Assembly: GCF_003403015.1 (NCBI RefSeq)
Contig: NZ_QURL01000014.1
Span: 1-34,545, forward strand
Length of the DNA: 34,545 nt
Source: Fulvimarina endophytica
GTDB taxonomy: Bacteria; Pseudomonadota; Alphaproteobacteria; Rhizobiales; Rhizobiaceae
Direction of reading: 5' to 3'
Below are positions 17,437 to 23,787 of this stretch, one piece after another. The translations under genes and the position numbers were made by a program. The notes below the pieces were generated by a model. That model searched no databases. It was not told where the DNA came from and saw only the letters and a list, made by a program, of their open reading frames with translations. Each line of letters starts with the position of its first letter. Positions within the stretch are counted from its first letter, which is position 1.

Positions 17437-17697
17437 CTACGCGGCCGCAGAAGCCTCTTTAGGTCGGCACAACCATGCTGATTTGACCGACAGAGTTTGA
17501 GCCAAGGCGGCGCGTTCGGTATCGCTCGCCTCATCGCCGTTCTCGATCCCGGTCAACCGTTCAAGGTCGATACCCGACGCCACCGCAACGTCGTGCGCCG
17601 AACGGCCTTCGGCCTGACGGAACGCACGGACCGGCGACATGCCACTAGCAACCGCTTCCTGCACGATTGCGGGAATGCCATCGAACTCTTCGATCAT
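17437..17697 (-). CDS. XRE-type helix-turn-helix protein
   Basis: An 86-aa predicted DNA-binding protein. IPAIVQEAVASGMSPVRAFRQ is followed by a Cro/CI-like helix-turn-helix, GRSAHDVAVASGIDLERLTGIENGDE, and LAQTLSV, giving the usual five-helix pattern. The tail SAWLCRPKEASAAA is not typical. Its stop lies 6 bp from the insertion sequence, so the end may have been altered by the insertion. The product could be an antitoxin-like or autoregulatory repressor, but no partner toxin is adjacent. It is divergent from the small gene at 17813. An inverted repeat (CACATTAA at 17709, TTAATGTG at 17754) lies in the shared upstream region. Confidence 0.65.
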   Translation of the reverse strand: MIEEFDGIPAIVQEAVASGMSPVRAFRQAEGRSAHDVAVASGIDLERLTGIENGDEASDTERAALAQTLSVKSAWLCRPKEASAAA

Positions 17698-17708
17698 CGT
17701 ACTAATCT

Positions 17709-17794
17709 CACATTAAGTCGACGAAAAACCACCCAGAGAGGGTTTGGTTCATATTAATGTGGAACGTTAAAAGGGCAGGAGACTCGCGTTAACG
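17709..17794. promoter_or_regulatory. Divergent control region with inverted repeats
   Basis: CACATTAA (17709-17716) and TTAATGTG (17754-17761) form an 8-bp inverted repeat spaced by 37 bp. CGTTAACG (17787-17794) is a perfect palindrome, and a related CGTTAA lies at 17765-17770. The region is AT-richer than its neighbours and sits between the XRE gene and the small gene at 17813. These are candidate operators for the XRE protein; the link is positional. Confidence 0.4.
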
Positions 17795-17812
17795 AATTGG
17801 AAAGGATGTGCA

Positions 17813-17968
17813 GTGTCCGATTTCAGCAAGACTATCGCCGCTGCCATCCGCACCAAGCAGAACCAGGAATGTCTTCAGTCACAGTCCGCATTCCGCGCGC
17901 CCGTCGCCGACGAGCGCTTCCCGATCCTGCTTCGCCAGCTCGATACGGCCAAGCGCAAGGCGGCTTGA
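17813..17968 (+). CDS. Small basic hypothetical protein (51 aa)
   Basis: It starts at GTG 17813 with a strong AAAGGA ribosome site six bases upstream and ends at TGA 17966. The protein reads MSDFSKTIAAAIRTKQNQEC, then FRAPVADERFPILLRQLDTAKRKAA. I recognise no family. Good start signals, an amphipathic helical composition and a location at the head of the plus-strand backbone genes support a real gene. It is too short for common gene-finder cut-offs and uses a non-ATG start, so it is easily missed. Confidence 0.55.
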   Translation: MSDFSKTIAAAIRTKQNQECLQSQSAFRAPVADERFPILLRQLDTAKRKAA

Positions 17969-18065
17969 GCCGTTCTGCGACTCAGGCTTCAGGCATACTG
18001 TCAACCGATATGTGAACTTTACGCGCTGTCCTGACGTTTACCGGTCAATCAGATGGGAAACCACC

Positions 18066-18335
18066 ATGCGCAGACTGACCCGAGACCAAGACGTTGCCGC
18101 GCCTGAGCTGCCGTTCCTGGTGCGCCAACTGCCGCTGATCCTGACGCTGCTTTTTATTGCGGGCCTGCACGAACCGCTCACCCGTGGCCTTGCTCCGCAG
18201 ATCGAGTATGTGAGCGCGCTCGCCGGCAGCGAACCCACGACATACGAGGTGCCGGCCTCTACGCCCGCTGGCAACGGCAGCCTGATCGAGAACCCGGCGC
18301 GGTTGGCCCCGCAGTCCGACCTCATCAGCATCTAA
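18066..18335 (+). CDS. Hypothetical protein with one membrane segment
   Basis: An 89-aa reading frame from ATG 18066, preceded by TGGGA seven bases upstream. A hydrophobic stretch, PFLVRQLPLILTLLFIAGLH (about residues 17-37), is followed by a polar, Pro/Ser/Thr-rich tail ending APQSDLISI. This suggests a single-pass inner-membrane protein with a periplasmic tail. No family is recognised. It is followed 4 bp later by the gene at 18340 and probably shares its transcript. The frame stays open upstream of the ATG without a better start. Confidence 0.5.
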   Translation: MRRLTRDQDVAAPELPFLVRQLPLILTLLFIAGLHEPLTRGLAPQIEYVSALAGSEPTTYEVPASTPAGNGSLIENPARLAPQSDLISI

Positions 18336-18339
18336 GGGC

Positions 18340-18684
18340 ATGGCGAAAGAGGCTCGCATCGTCTGCGAAGTCCCGATCGTCGCCAGCGCCGGCACTGGCA
18401 CCCGGATCGTCGCGAGCGAAGACGGCGAACTGTTCCACGTCTTCCATCGGCCCTCGGCCGAGCGCGATTTACTGACCCCGCAGCAAACCTTCAACCTGCC
18501 TGGCGCGCTCGAGACGGCGCGTAAAGTGCTTGCCGGCAATCCGCTGGCCTCGACGGCGCCAGAGACGCTGCGCATTCTCGCGGCCGCCGTGATGATCGGT
18601 GCGGCGACAGATCCCCATGCGGTCCTCGCCGCCCCGTCTGACGACGGCGCGCAGGAGAGAGAAGAGGAAGGGCGAGCTGGCTGA
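18340..18684 (+). CDS. Hypothetical plasmid-backbone protein
   Basis: A 114-aa soluble protein, MAKEARIVCEVPIVASAGTG onward, with IVASEDGELFHVFHRPSAERD, a central helical part (PGALETARKVLAG) and a hydrophobic helix, TLRILAAAVMIGAA. No known domain is evident. The last codons (AQEREEEGRAG) are encoded by the purine tract and first hairpin arm of the leader that precedes ardC, so this gene's end doubles as part of a conserved leader. Its start is close behind the preceding stop, with AAGGG just upstream. Confidence 0.6.
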   Translation: MAKEARIVCEVPIVASAGTGTRIVASEDGELFHVFHRPSAERDLLTPQQTFNLPGALETARKVLAGNPLASTAPETLRILAAAVMIGAATDPHAVLAAPSDDGAQEREEEGRAG

Positions 18685-18738
18685 GCAGCTCGATAGGAGA
18701 GAGGGACCTTTCTCCGGCTCGCTCGGGAGCTTCCTCCG
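18651..18738 (+). promoter_or_regulatory. Shared double-hairpin leader, copy A (before ardC)
   Basis: A purine tract (GGAGAGAGAAGAGGAAGGG, from 18653) is followed by hairpin 1, CGAGCTG/CAGCTCG (18673-18692, 7 bp, loop of 6), then hairpin 2, GGAGAGAG/CTTTCTCC (18696-18715, 8 bp with one G-U, loop GGAC), and a GGAG site near the ATG. The layout matches leaders before 21648, 22040, 24332, 25845 and 28220, although the arm sequences differ. Confidence 0.65.
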
Positions 18739-19668
18739 ATGGACCGTATCAGCATCTACGACCGCGTCACCAACCAGATCATCGCCGACCTCGAGCAGGG
18801 CGTCATGCCCTACGTCAAACCGTGGAAGGATGGCATCGGCCGCGTCGGCTTCGCGTTCCCGGCCAACGCCACGACCGAGAAGACCTATTCCGGCATCAAC
18901 ACGCTGATCCTGTGGTGCGCGGGCTCCGCTATGGATTACCCGACCCAGCGCTGGCTGACTTTCAAGCAGGCCCAGGCCGCCGGCGGGTGCGTGCGCAAGG
19001 GTGAGAAGGGCGAGACCATCGTGCGCGCCTCGACCTTCGTTCCGAAGGACGAGAAGAAGTCGGCGCGCGACGAGGACCGCGATCCCGCCGCCATTCCCTT
19101 CCTGAAGGCCTACACCGTCTTCAACGTCGACCAGTGCGACGGCCTCGATGCCGAAGTGATGGGGAGCGTCGCGGACGAGACGGAAGAGCCTGCCATCGAT
19201 CTTCCGATCAACGCCGCGGCCGAACACACGATCGCCGCCTCCGGCGTCAGGATCGTCGCCCATCCCGACAAGGCTTTCTACCGCCCGGCTGACGATGTCA
19301 TCGCCATGCCGCCGATGCGCGCCTTCCATGAGCCCATCAACTACTACCGGACGATCTTGCATGAGCTGGCTCACGCCAGCGGTGCTTCCCAACGTCTCGA
19401 TCGGCTCCCCAAGTTCGCCCGCTTCGGCTCCGAAGCCTATGCACGCGAAGAACTCTGTGCGGAAATCGCCAGCGGCTTCCTTTGCGCGGCGCACAAGATC
19501 GTGCCGACCATCCAGCACGCCAGCTACGTGGATAGCTGGTTGAAGGTCCTGAAAGGCGACAATCGGGCGATCTTCACCGCGGCCTCGCACGCGCAGAAGG
19601 CCGCCGACTGGATCCTCGATCGGGCGGCGGAAGCAAACGAGCCGTCAGGGTTGCGCCACGCCGCCTGA
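18739..19668 (+). CDS. ardC: ArdC-like antirestriction / ssDNA-binding protein with zincin domain
   Basis: A 309-aa protein of the ArdC type found on conjugative elements. The N-terminal ssDNA-binding domain starts SIYDRVTNQIIADLEQGVMP with VKPWKDG, YSGINTLILW and RKGEKGETIV. The C-terminal metallopeptidase-like domain has a zinc-binding HELAH (H208, E209, H212) and a downstream helix, EELCAEIASGFL, that supplies the usual third Glu ligand. Family members protect incoming DNA from host restriction during transfer; whether this one cuts proteins is unknown. It has its own structured leader and a strong terminator at 19696. Confident as to family. Confidence 0.85.
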   Translation: MDRISIYDRVTNQIIADLEQGVMPYVKPWKDGIGRVGFAFPANATTEKTYSGINTLILWCAGSAMDYPTQRWLTFKQAQAAGGCVRKGEKGETIVRASTFVPKDEKKSARDEDRDPAAIPFLKAYTVFNVDQCDGLDAEVMGSVADETEEPAIDLPINAAAEHTIAASGVRIVAHPDKAFYRPADDVIAMPPMRAFHEPINYYRTILHELAHASGASQRLDRLPKFARFGSEAYAREELCAEIASGFLCAAHKIVPTIQHASYVDSWLKVLKGDNRAIFTAASHAQKAADWILDRAAEANEPSGLRHAA

Positions 19669-19695
19669 CGGCCAAACTGTCGTGACTTCATATCC

Positions 19696-19732
19696 AGCGC
19701 CCTGTCGCCGATACTGGCGACAGGGCGCTTTT
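19696..19732 (+). terminator. Rho-independent terminator after ardC
   Basis: The 14-bp perfect stem AGCGCCCTGTCGCC/GGCGACAGGGCGCT with loop GATACT is followed by TTTT. It lies 27 bp after the ardC stop. Confidence 0.9.
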
Positions 19733-19755
19733 CATTGCCAGCACAGGGAGGGACC

Positions 19756-19980
19756 ATGCCCGACGTCTCCGTCTTCACGGTCGAAAGCCAGGCGGCCGCA
19801 GACGCCTACATCGAAGAGATCCTTGCCAGCCCGACATGCAGCCATTGGCTGCGCGTTGCCTTGCAAAGCGCGCTTGAGTGCGATCCCGTCGACGCCGCCA
19901 ACGACGCCGAAGCGCTCTCGCTGATCCTTCAGGTTCGCGCCGCCGCGATCCTGAACGAGGCTTCGCGTAAGCTGAAGTAG
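19756..19980 (+). CDS. Small hypothetical protein (74 aa)
   Basis: It starts at ATG 19756, directly after a GGGAGGG ribosome site, so I prefer this over an in-frame start at 19735. The protein is acidic and helical, reading MPDVSVFTVESQAAADAYIE, then CSHWLRVALQSALECDPVDAANDAEALS and ending NEASRKLK. It has no recognisable domain. It sits between the ardC terminator and a convergent XRE gene on the minus strand, and must be transcribed from a promoter within or after the terminator. Confidence 0.6.
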   Translation: MPDVSVFTVESQAAADAYIEEILASPTCSHWLRVALQSALECDPVDAANDAEALSLILQVRAAAILNEASRKLK

Positions 19981-19984
19981 CCGT

Positions 19985-20266
19985 TCAGGAACGGTCTTTG
20001 CCCGAAGCTCCCGCCTTCTTTCGAAGCTTGTCGTTGATCTCAGGAGGGGGATTGAACGCCGTCAGCGGGACGTTGAGCAGCTCGGCCGCCAGAATAACCC
20101 GTGCGATGGGAATGCGGTTCTTGCCGGTCTCGTAGCGGTAATACTGCTGGCGGCTGGTCAACGTGTAGTTGGCCAGGTCCTCCACCATGACGCCACGCTC
20201 CTCTCGCAACTCGCGCAATCTCATGCCGACGAAGAGGTCGTATTCGTCCAGCAGTTCGAGACCCAT
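19985..20266 (-). CDS. XRE-family transcriptional regulator
   Basis: A 93-aa predicted repressor with a Cro/CI-type helix-turn-helix: MRLRELREERGVMVEDLANY, then SRQQYYRYETGKNRIPIARVILAA and LLNVPLTAFN. The tyrosine-rich recognition helix (QQYYRYE) is notable. I choose ATG 20266, with GAGGG five bases upstream; ATG 20278 (four codons longer) and a longer frame into the nuclease gene are alternatives with poorer spacing. It lies 51 bp behind the nuclease gene in the same direction and ends 5 bp from the convergent 74-aa gene. Confidence 0.75.
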   Translation of the reverse strand: MGLELLDEYDLFVGMRLRELREERGVMVEDLANYTLTSRQQYYRYETGKNRIPIARVILAAELLNVPLTAFNPPPEINDKLRKKAGASGKDRS

Positions 20267-20316
20267 GGGCGCCCTCATTGTCCTTTCGTTCCGGCAAGTC
20301 CTGAGCAACAAAGAGT

Positions 20317-21009
20317 CTATCTGAGGGCGCGCCGCCATCCCGCGTCCTTCGCTTCCTGTTCGTTGCAGAACAGACGCTCGCCACGCGACTCGTCGATGCG
20401 AACGCGGTCATAATCCATTTGCCCCGGTAAATGGTAGATGCGGCCGTTGCGGCTGATATTGCCTTTGATCGCACACTCGCTGGCCAGCAGCGCCTCGTCA
20501 CGTTCCGCCTCGAAACGCGCCTGACGCCGAGAGTCCCGCCATTCCCAGGGCTTGTCAAACGATCCCTGCCAAAGTCCCCGCCCTGCCGCACGCGCGTCGG
20601 CCTCGTAGCCTCCATAGCGCCCGTCGCTATAGCGCACGAACTCGAGTGCCCATCCCGAAGCCACCATGGAGCCGTTGATGTCCGTCTCGCCGACCTTGCA
20701 GACGGCGAGGAAGCGATCGTAGCCGTCCCGGCCATTGGCCTCGCACGTCACAACGCTTGCCTCCGGTATCATCTTCTTGAGGACGTCGGTGGCGACGATC
20801 CCACAATCATAGGCGCTCCCACGGGCATTCTGGCAGCTCTGGCCGAATTCCGGCGCGTCGATGAAGTTCAGCCGGATGTTGTTCTCCACGCCCTCGATCG
20901 CGATCGTATCGCCATCGATGACGCGCGCCGGTCCCGACAGCGTTTGCGCCAGAGCGCCGCTCGCCCCGAGCCCGAGCGTCAATCCAAGGCTGAGAGCGAT
21001 GCGTTTCAA
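20317..21009 (-). CDS. Secreted thermonuclease-like (SNase) protein
   Basis: A 230-aa predicted exported nuclease. The signal peptide MKRIALSLGLTLGLGASGALA is cleaved before QTLSG. The staphylococcal-nuclease fold follows, with VIDGDTI, RLNFIDAPE (positions equivalent to R35, D40 and E43 of SNase) and YDRFLAVCKV (R87 equivalent), so the catalytic set is intact. The remaining part, with GNISRNGRIYHLPGQMDYDR and GERLFCNEQEAKDAGWR, is the small C-terminal module often attached to such nucleases. It follows the DUF2726-like gene by 21 bp and precedes an XRE regulator. Such nucleases are common on alphaproteobacterial mobile elements; their role is unclear. Confidence 0.88.
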   Translation of the reverse strand: MKRIALSLGLTLGLGASGALAQTLSGPARVIDGDTIAIEGVENNIRLNFIDAPEFGQSCQNARGSAYDCGIVATDVLKKMIPEASVVTCEANGRDGYDRFLAVCKVGETDINGSMVASGWALEFVRYSDGRYGGYEADARAAGRGLWQGSFDKPWEWRDSRRQARFEAERDEALLASECAIKGNISRNGRIYHLPGQMDYDRVRIDESRGERLFCNEQEAKDAGWRRALR

Positions 21010-21030
21010 CCGTCTTTCTCCTTTTCTGGC

Positions 21031-21522
21031 CTACCGGCCCGACAGCGGGCCGATCCGCTCGCGTATGGCATCCGGTTCGATCCGGGCATTCTCCCGAAAC
21101 CGAACGACCCGGTACTGGCCCTGCGCCAGCAACCGGTCGCGCGCCGCATCGTGCTTGGCGTCGTGCGATTTGTCGTCGAGCTCGACCAGCACTTCGACAT
21201 TGCCGCTCACCAGATCGATGATCGCGAAGTCCACGATCTTCTGCGCGACTTGTGAGCGTGAATAGGCCCACGCTTTTCGGTTCAGCCCTTTGCGCGGCTT
21301 CAACAGCGCGCCCATCGCGACCTGCGGCGCGATGTCGGCATCGGGAAACGCCGCTCGCAGTTGCCGATAGAAATTCTTCTCCGGCTGCGTCATCAGCGTC
21401 TTGCGCTCGAGCAGAGCGTTGCGCTCGCTTCCGCGCGACCATTCCTTCAAGACGGCAAGGACGACCCACAGAACGAAAAGTCCGGCGGCATAAGGCCAGT
21501 AAGCTGCCAACGACTGATCCAT
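21031..21522 (-). CDS. DUF2726-like protein with N-terminal membrane anchor
   Basis: A 163-aa protein from ATG 21522 (GGGG stretch upstream). One N-terminal membrane helix (WPYAAGLFVLWVVLAVL) is followed by a nuclease-like alpha/beta domain: EKNFYRQLRAAFPD, IAPQVAMGALL, KIVDFAIIDLVSG, VEVLVELDDKSHD and QYRVVRFRENA. The VDFAI..D...E.DDKSH pattern is that of the DUF2726 family, distantly like restriction-type (PD-(D/E)xK) folds. A longer frame to 21636 overlaps leader B on the other strand and is unsupported. It is first in a minus-strand set with the SNase and XRE genes. Confidence 0.75.
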   Translation of the reverse strand: MDQSLAAYWPYAAGLFVLWVVLAVLKEWSRGSERNALLERKTLMTQPEKNFYRQLRAAFPDADIAPQVAMGALLKPRKGLNRKAWAYSRSQVAQKIVDFAIIDLVSGNVEVLVELDDKSHDAKHDAARDRLLAQGQYRVVRFRENARIEPDAIRERIGPLSGR

Positions 21523-21562
21523 AATGCCCCCGAACGTGACCGATATTGCGAGCCAATACAAC

Positions 21563-21647
21563 GGAGAGGGCCAAGAAAGGGAAGCCCGACGGGCGGGCTC
21601 CCATGGGGAGAGAGTGGCTCTTCCTGGCTCGTTCAAAGGGTCATGAC
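21563..21647 (+). promoter_or_regulatory. Shared double-hairpin leader, copy B
   Basis: Purine-rich GGAGAGGGCCAAGAAAGGG leads to hairpin 1, AGCCCG/CGGGCT (21583-21599, loop ACGGG), extended by GGG/CCC across a bulged A. Hairpin 2, GGGGAGAG/CTCTTCCT, follows at 21605-21625 with loop AGTGG. AAAGGG serves as ribosome site before ATG 21648. Confidence 0.65.
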
Positions 21648-21959
21648 ATGCTCAGACAGTACCACCCGCAGCGGTCTCGCACCGAGCTGATCGGCGGCTT
21701 TCCTCGCTCTGTCGGCACCATTCCGATCGGCTCGATCTTCCATATCGGCCGTGAGCGCGGCCTTGGCCGCGCCGGCAAGTGCATCGTGCGCGCCTGGCAC
21801 CCGAGAGTCGTACCCACAGAATTGGCGCGCGGCCTATGGGTCGATCGCCCTTGCGCCCGCTTCGGCCACCTTGCCACCGTCGAGCATCTGGCGAGCGGCC
21901 GCCAGTTCCAGCTTGCCGACCATCACATCCGTCGTGCCCTCGGGGCCGACGATGAATGA
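21648..21959 (+). CDS. Hypothetical protein, leader-associated
   Basis: A 103-aa basic protein: MLRQYHPQRSRTELIGGFPR, then GTIPIGSIFHIGRERGLGRAGKCIVRAWHPR and a C-terminal QFQLADHHIRRALGADDE. No known family. The ATG at 21648 is preceded by AAAGGG and by leader copy B; a longer frame starting at 21546 runs through the leader hairpins and is rejected. It ends just as leader C begins, so this gene and the next two look like one transcription unit with repeated leaders. Confidence 0.6.
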   Translation: MLRQYHPQRSRTELIGGFPRSVGTIPIGSIFHIGRERGLGRAGKCIVRAWHPRVVPTELARGLWVDRPCARFGHLATVEHLASGRQFQLADHHIRRALGADDE

Positions 21960-22039
21960 GAGGAAGAGAAAGGGAAGCCCGTGCGACGGGCTTGAAGCGA
22001 GAGAGATCGGCTCTCTGCGGCCCGTCGGAGATCCGTCCG
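21957..22039 (+). promoter_or_regulatory. Shared double-hairpin leader, copy C
   Basis: After the tract GAGAGGAAGAGAAAGGG, hairpin 1 is a perfect 8-bp stem, AAGCCCGT/ACGGGCTT (21975-21993, loop GCG). Hairpin 2 is AGAGAG/CTCTCT (22000-22016, loop ATCGG), with a GC/GC extension past a bulge. CGGAG precedes ATG 22040 by about ten bases. It overlaps the stop of the upstream gene. Confidence 0.7.
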
Positions 22040-22720
22040 ATGACCATCCACGTCGCACACACCGCTTACGCCGCCGCCTTCGCCCGCGAGAACGCCTGCC
22101 TCCATAGCCAATGGCAGAGCTTCGTCTTCGTCGTCGCCGATGCGCTCACCCGCATGACCGGGGAGACCTGGACGCTAGGCGACCACAACGAGTTGACGGT
22201 CGGGCCGCACAGCGCGACCTGGACCATTCAGCGCGGCGACGGCTTCGTCCTGAAGGTCTCGGCGCACGGCAATCGCGGCGTTGCTACCATGCACCGCCAG
22301 AACGAACGCCGGGACATCATCGCCAACGGCAACGCCGTCGCCCCCATGTTCATGAAGCTACCGATCCATCACTTCGATCGCTTCGGCGATGCGGATGCGA
22401 TCGCCGAGGATCTCATTGCGATCGTCATCGAGCCGTCCGAGCCGTTCCACGGCAAGCTCGTGGAAATGCGCGAGAAGCGCGCGCGTCTCGGCCGACACCT
22501 CGATCAGCACAGCGCCAAACTCGGCGAGATCCTCGATAACCCCGCCGTCGACCCGGCCGACGACAGCGGGCGAACCCATCTCGTCGCTAAAGGCCATATC
22601 TTCGGCCGCGTTCGTCTCGGTCGTGGCGGCTCCGGCACGCTGGAGCTTTCCGGTCTCAGCGACAGCCAGATCGTCGCGATCTCCCGGATCGTCGCCGACG
22701 AGACCGAGGAGGCGCGGTGA
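22040..22720 (+). CDS. Hypothetical protein, leader-associated (226 aa)
   Basis: A soluble protein starting MTIHVAHTAYAAAFARENAC. It has VADALTRMTGETWTLGDHNELTVGPHSATWTI, suggesting a small beta-rich N-terminal domain, and a helical C-terminal part (EMREKRARLGRHLDQHSAKL) ending SDSQIVAISRIVADETEEAR. I do not recognise the family. The ATG 22040 start fits the leader and its GGAG site. The next gene starts on the stop codon (TGATG), indicating translational coupling and a possible shared role. Confidence 0.65.
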   Translation: MTIHVAHTAYAAAFARENACLHSQWQSFVFVVADALTRMTGETWTLGDHNELTVGPHSATWTIQRGDGFVLKVSAHGNRGVATMHRQNERRDIIANGNAVAPMFMKLPIHHFDRFGDADAIAEDLIAIVIEPSEPFHGKLVEMREKRARLGRHLDQHSAKLGEILDNPAVDPADDSGRTHLVAKGHIFGRVRLGRGGSGTLELSGLSDSQIVAISRIVADETEEAR

Positions 22721-23283
22721 TGCGGTTCCACCGATGGCGCCGTGTCGAGCCCTACGTCGATACCCCGCGCAAACGGGCGGCATTCGAGCGCTCGAAGCGC
22801 AACAAACGCGAGAAGCTGCCACTCCTGGCCGAGCTGATCGCCGAGACCCAGCATGACGTCGAGACCGAGATGGCGCGGCGAGCGGCGTGGTGGCCGCGAT
22901 CGCAACAGGAAACCCGCGACCGTCGTGCCGCCAAATGGCGGGAGGCCCGTCGCCGCCTGTTCGCCCATGGCGACAACATGCGGGCAACATTGCGCGCCCT
23001 CTGGCGCGAGTGCCCGTATCCCGCCGATCCGGCTTACCTCCTCGATCTGTTCCTCCAGATCGACGTCGGCCGCTTCGATGTCGATCGCCCATCCTGGCGC
23101 TTCCATGCGCCGATCCGGCCTCGCATGACGCCAGATGCGACCCGCTTCGACGAGGCGTTCAAGCAGATCGGGCAGGCCAAGGTAGGCGGCGGGCCGGAAA
23201 CGCTTCCCGCTGATCGCTTCACCTTCATCGGCAATCTGGGCAACGGGCTTCTGATCCTGACCTCAACCGTCCGCCTGATCTAG
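22720..23283 (+). CDS. Hypothetical basic protein coupled to the preceding gene
   Basis: A 187-aa protein rich in Arg, Lys and Trp: MRFHRWRRVEPYVDTPRKRA, then a long predicted helix (LAELIAETQHDVETEMARR, RDRRAAKWREARRRLFAHGD), then DPAYLLDLFLQIDVGRF and a C-terminal DRFTFIGNLGNGLLILTSTVRLI. Basic helices hint at nucleic-acid binding, but no family is recognised. The start overlaps the previous stop by one base (TGATG), with GAGGAGG just upstream. It ends in TAG; the same frame stays open behind it (see the 55-aa gene). Confidence 0.65.
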   Translation: MRFHRWRRVEPYVDTPRKRAAFERSKRNKREKLPLLAELIAETQHDVETEMARRAAWWPRSQQETRDRRAAKWREARRRLFAHGDNMRATLRALWRECPYPADPAYLLDLFLQIDVGRFDVDRPSWRFHAPIRPRMTPDATRFDEAFKQIGQAKVGGGPETLPADRFTFIGNLGNGLLILTSTVRLI

Positions 23284-23313
23284 CCGAACGAGAGCTTCTA
23301 CACGCCCTCGAAC

Positions 23314-23481
23314 ATGCGCTTGCGCGACAGTTTCGTCGGTCGAAGCGGGCATTTCGTCGACATCGAGGTCAACCCCGGGTGCTGCGATCACGACCTTGCT
23401 GCCATTCGGCAACTCGCCGAGGCAGCAGATACGCGGCCCGTGCGCGTGCGTCGCGCCAAGGTCCGAACCGGGTTCGAATAG
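23314..23481 (+). CDS. Small hypothetical protein (55 aa)
   Basis: A compact frame, MRLRDSFVGRSGHFVDIEVN, then PGCCDHDLAAIRQLAEAADT and a basic tail, RPVRVRRAKVRTGFE, ending at TAG 23479. Composition is protein-like (alternating hydrophobic strand VDIEV, then a helix). It is in the same frame as the previous gene, and the sequence between the stop and this ATG also reads sensibly (PNESFYTPSN). It may be a separate small gene or the remnant of a longer one cut off by the TAG at 23281. No clear ribosome site precedes the ATG. Confidence 0.4.
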   Translation: MRLRDSFVGRSGHFVDIEVNPGCCDHDLAAIRQLAEAADTRPVRVRRAKVRTGFE

Positions 23482-23498
23482 CCTGACAGCCAGCGCTG

Positions 23499-23524
23499 AT
23501 CCATGTTACATGGATATCATGGAT
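23499..23524 (+). promoter_or_regulatory. Probable operator of the Phd-type toxin-antitoxin pair
   Basis: ATCCATG TTA CATGGAT (23499-23515) is a perfect 7-bp inverted repeat, and a further CATGGAT half-site follows at 23518-23524, ending 11 bp before the antitoxin ATG. Phd-family antitoxins bind such repeats in their own promoters; this fits autoregulation. Confidence 0.6.
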
Positions 23525-23535
23525 GGAGAACGCTC

Positions 23536-23787
23536 ATGCGCAGTTTCAGCACCGCCGATCTGAACAAACAGGTCGGAGAAATCACCAATGCCGCCGGCAA
23601 GGAACCGGTGTTCATCACCCGGCACCGCAAGCCGCGCTACGTCCTGATGAGCATCGACCATTACCATGAACTGACCGGACAGCCGGACCCACGCCGCGCA
23701 TTCACGCTGGAGACCATGCCCGCCGACATCGAGGCCGGGCTGCTCGCGGCCGCCGATGCCTACCAGCGGGAGCATGGTGGTGAGTGA
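23536..23787 (+). CDS. Type II antitoxin, Phd/YefM family
   Basis: An 83-aa antitoxin. The N-terminal Phd/YefM DNA-binding fold reads MRSFSTADLNKQVGEITNAA, then EPVFITRHRKPRYVLMSIDHYHEL; the C-terminal toxin-neutralising tail contains FTLETMPADIEAGLLAAADAY. The ATG at 23536 has GGAG nine bases upstream, so I reject a longer frame at 23503 that runs across the operator. It overlaps the toxin gene by 14 bp. It likely neutralises the toxin encoded next and represses the pair through the upstream repeats. Such pairs stabilise plasmids and integrative elements. Confidence 0.88.
   Translation: MRSFSTADLNKQVGEITNAAGKEPVFITRHRKPRYVLMSIDHYHELTGQPDPRRAFTLETMPADIEAGLLAAADAYQREHGGE

Noticed and set aside
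18469..19590. 373-codon minus-strand frame opposite ardC
   Set aside because: Shadow of ardC; repetitive Gly/Arg/Asp composition, no motif, and it crosses the leader hairpins.
21546..21647. N-terminal extension of the gene at 21648
   Set aside because: The extension would be encoded by leader copy B; the leader hairpins and the AAAGGG site before ATG 21648 fit the shorter protein.
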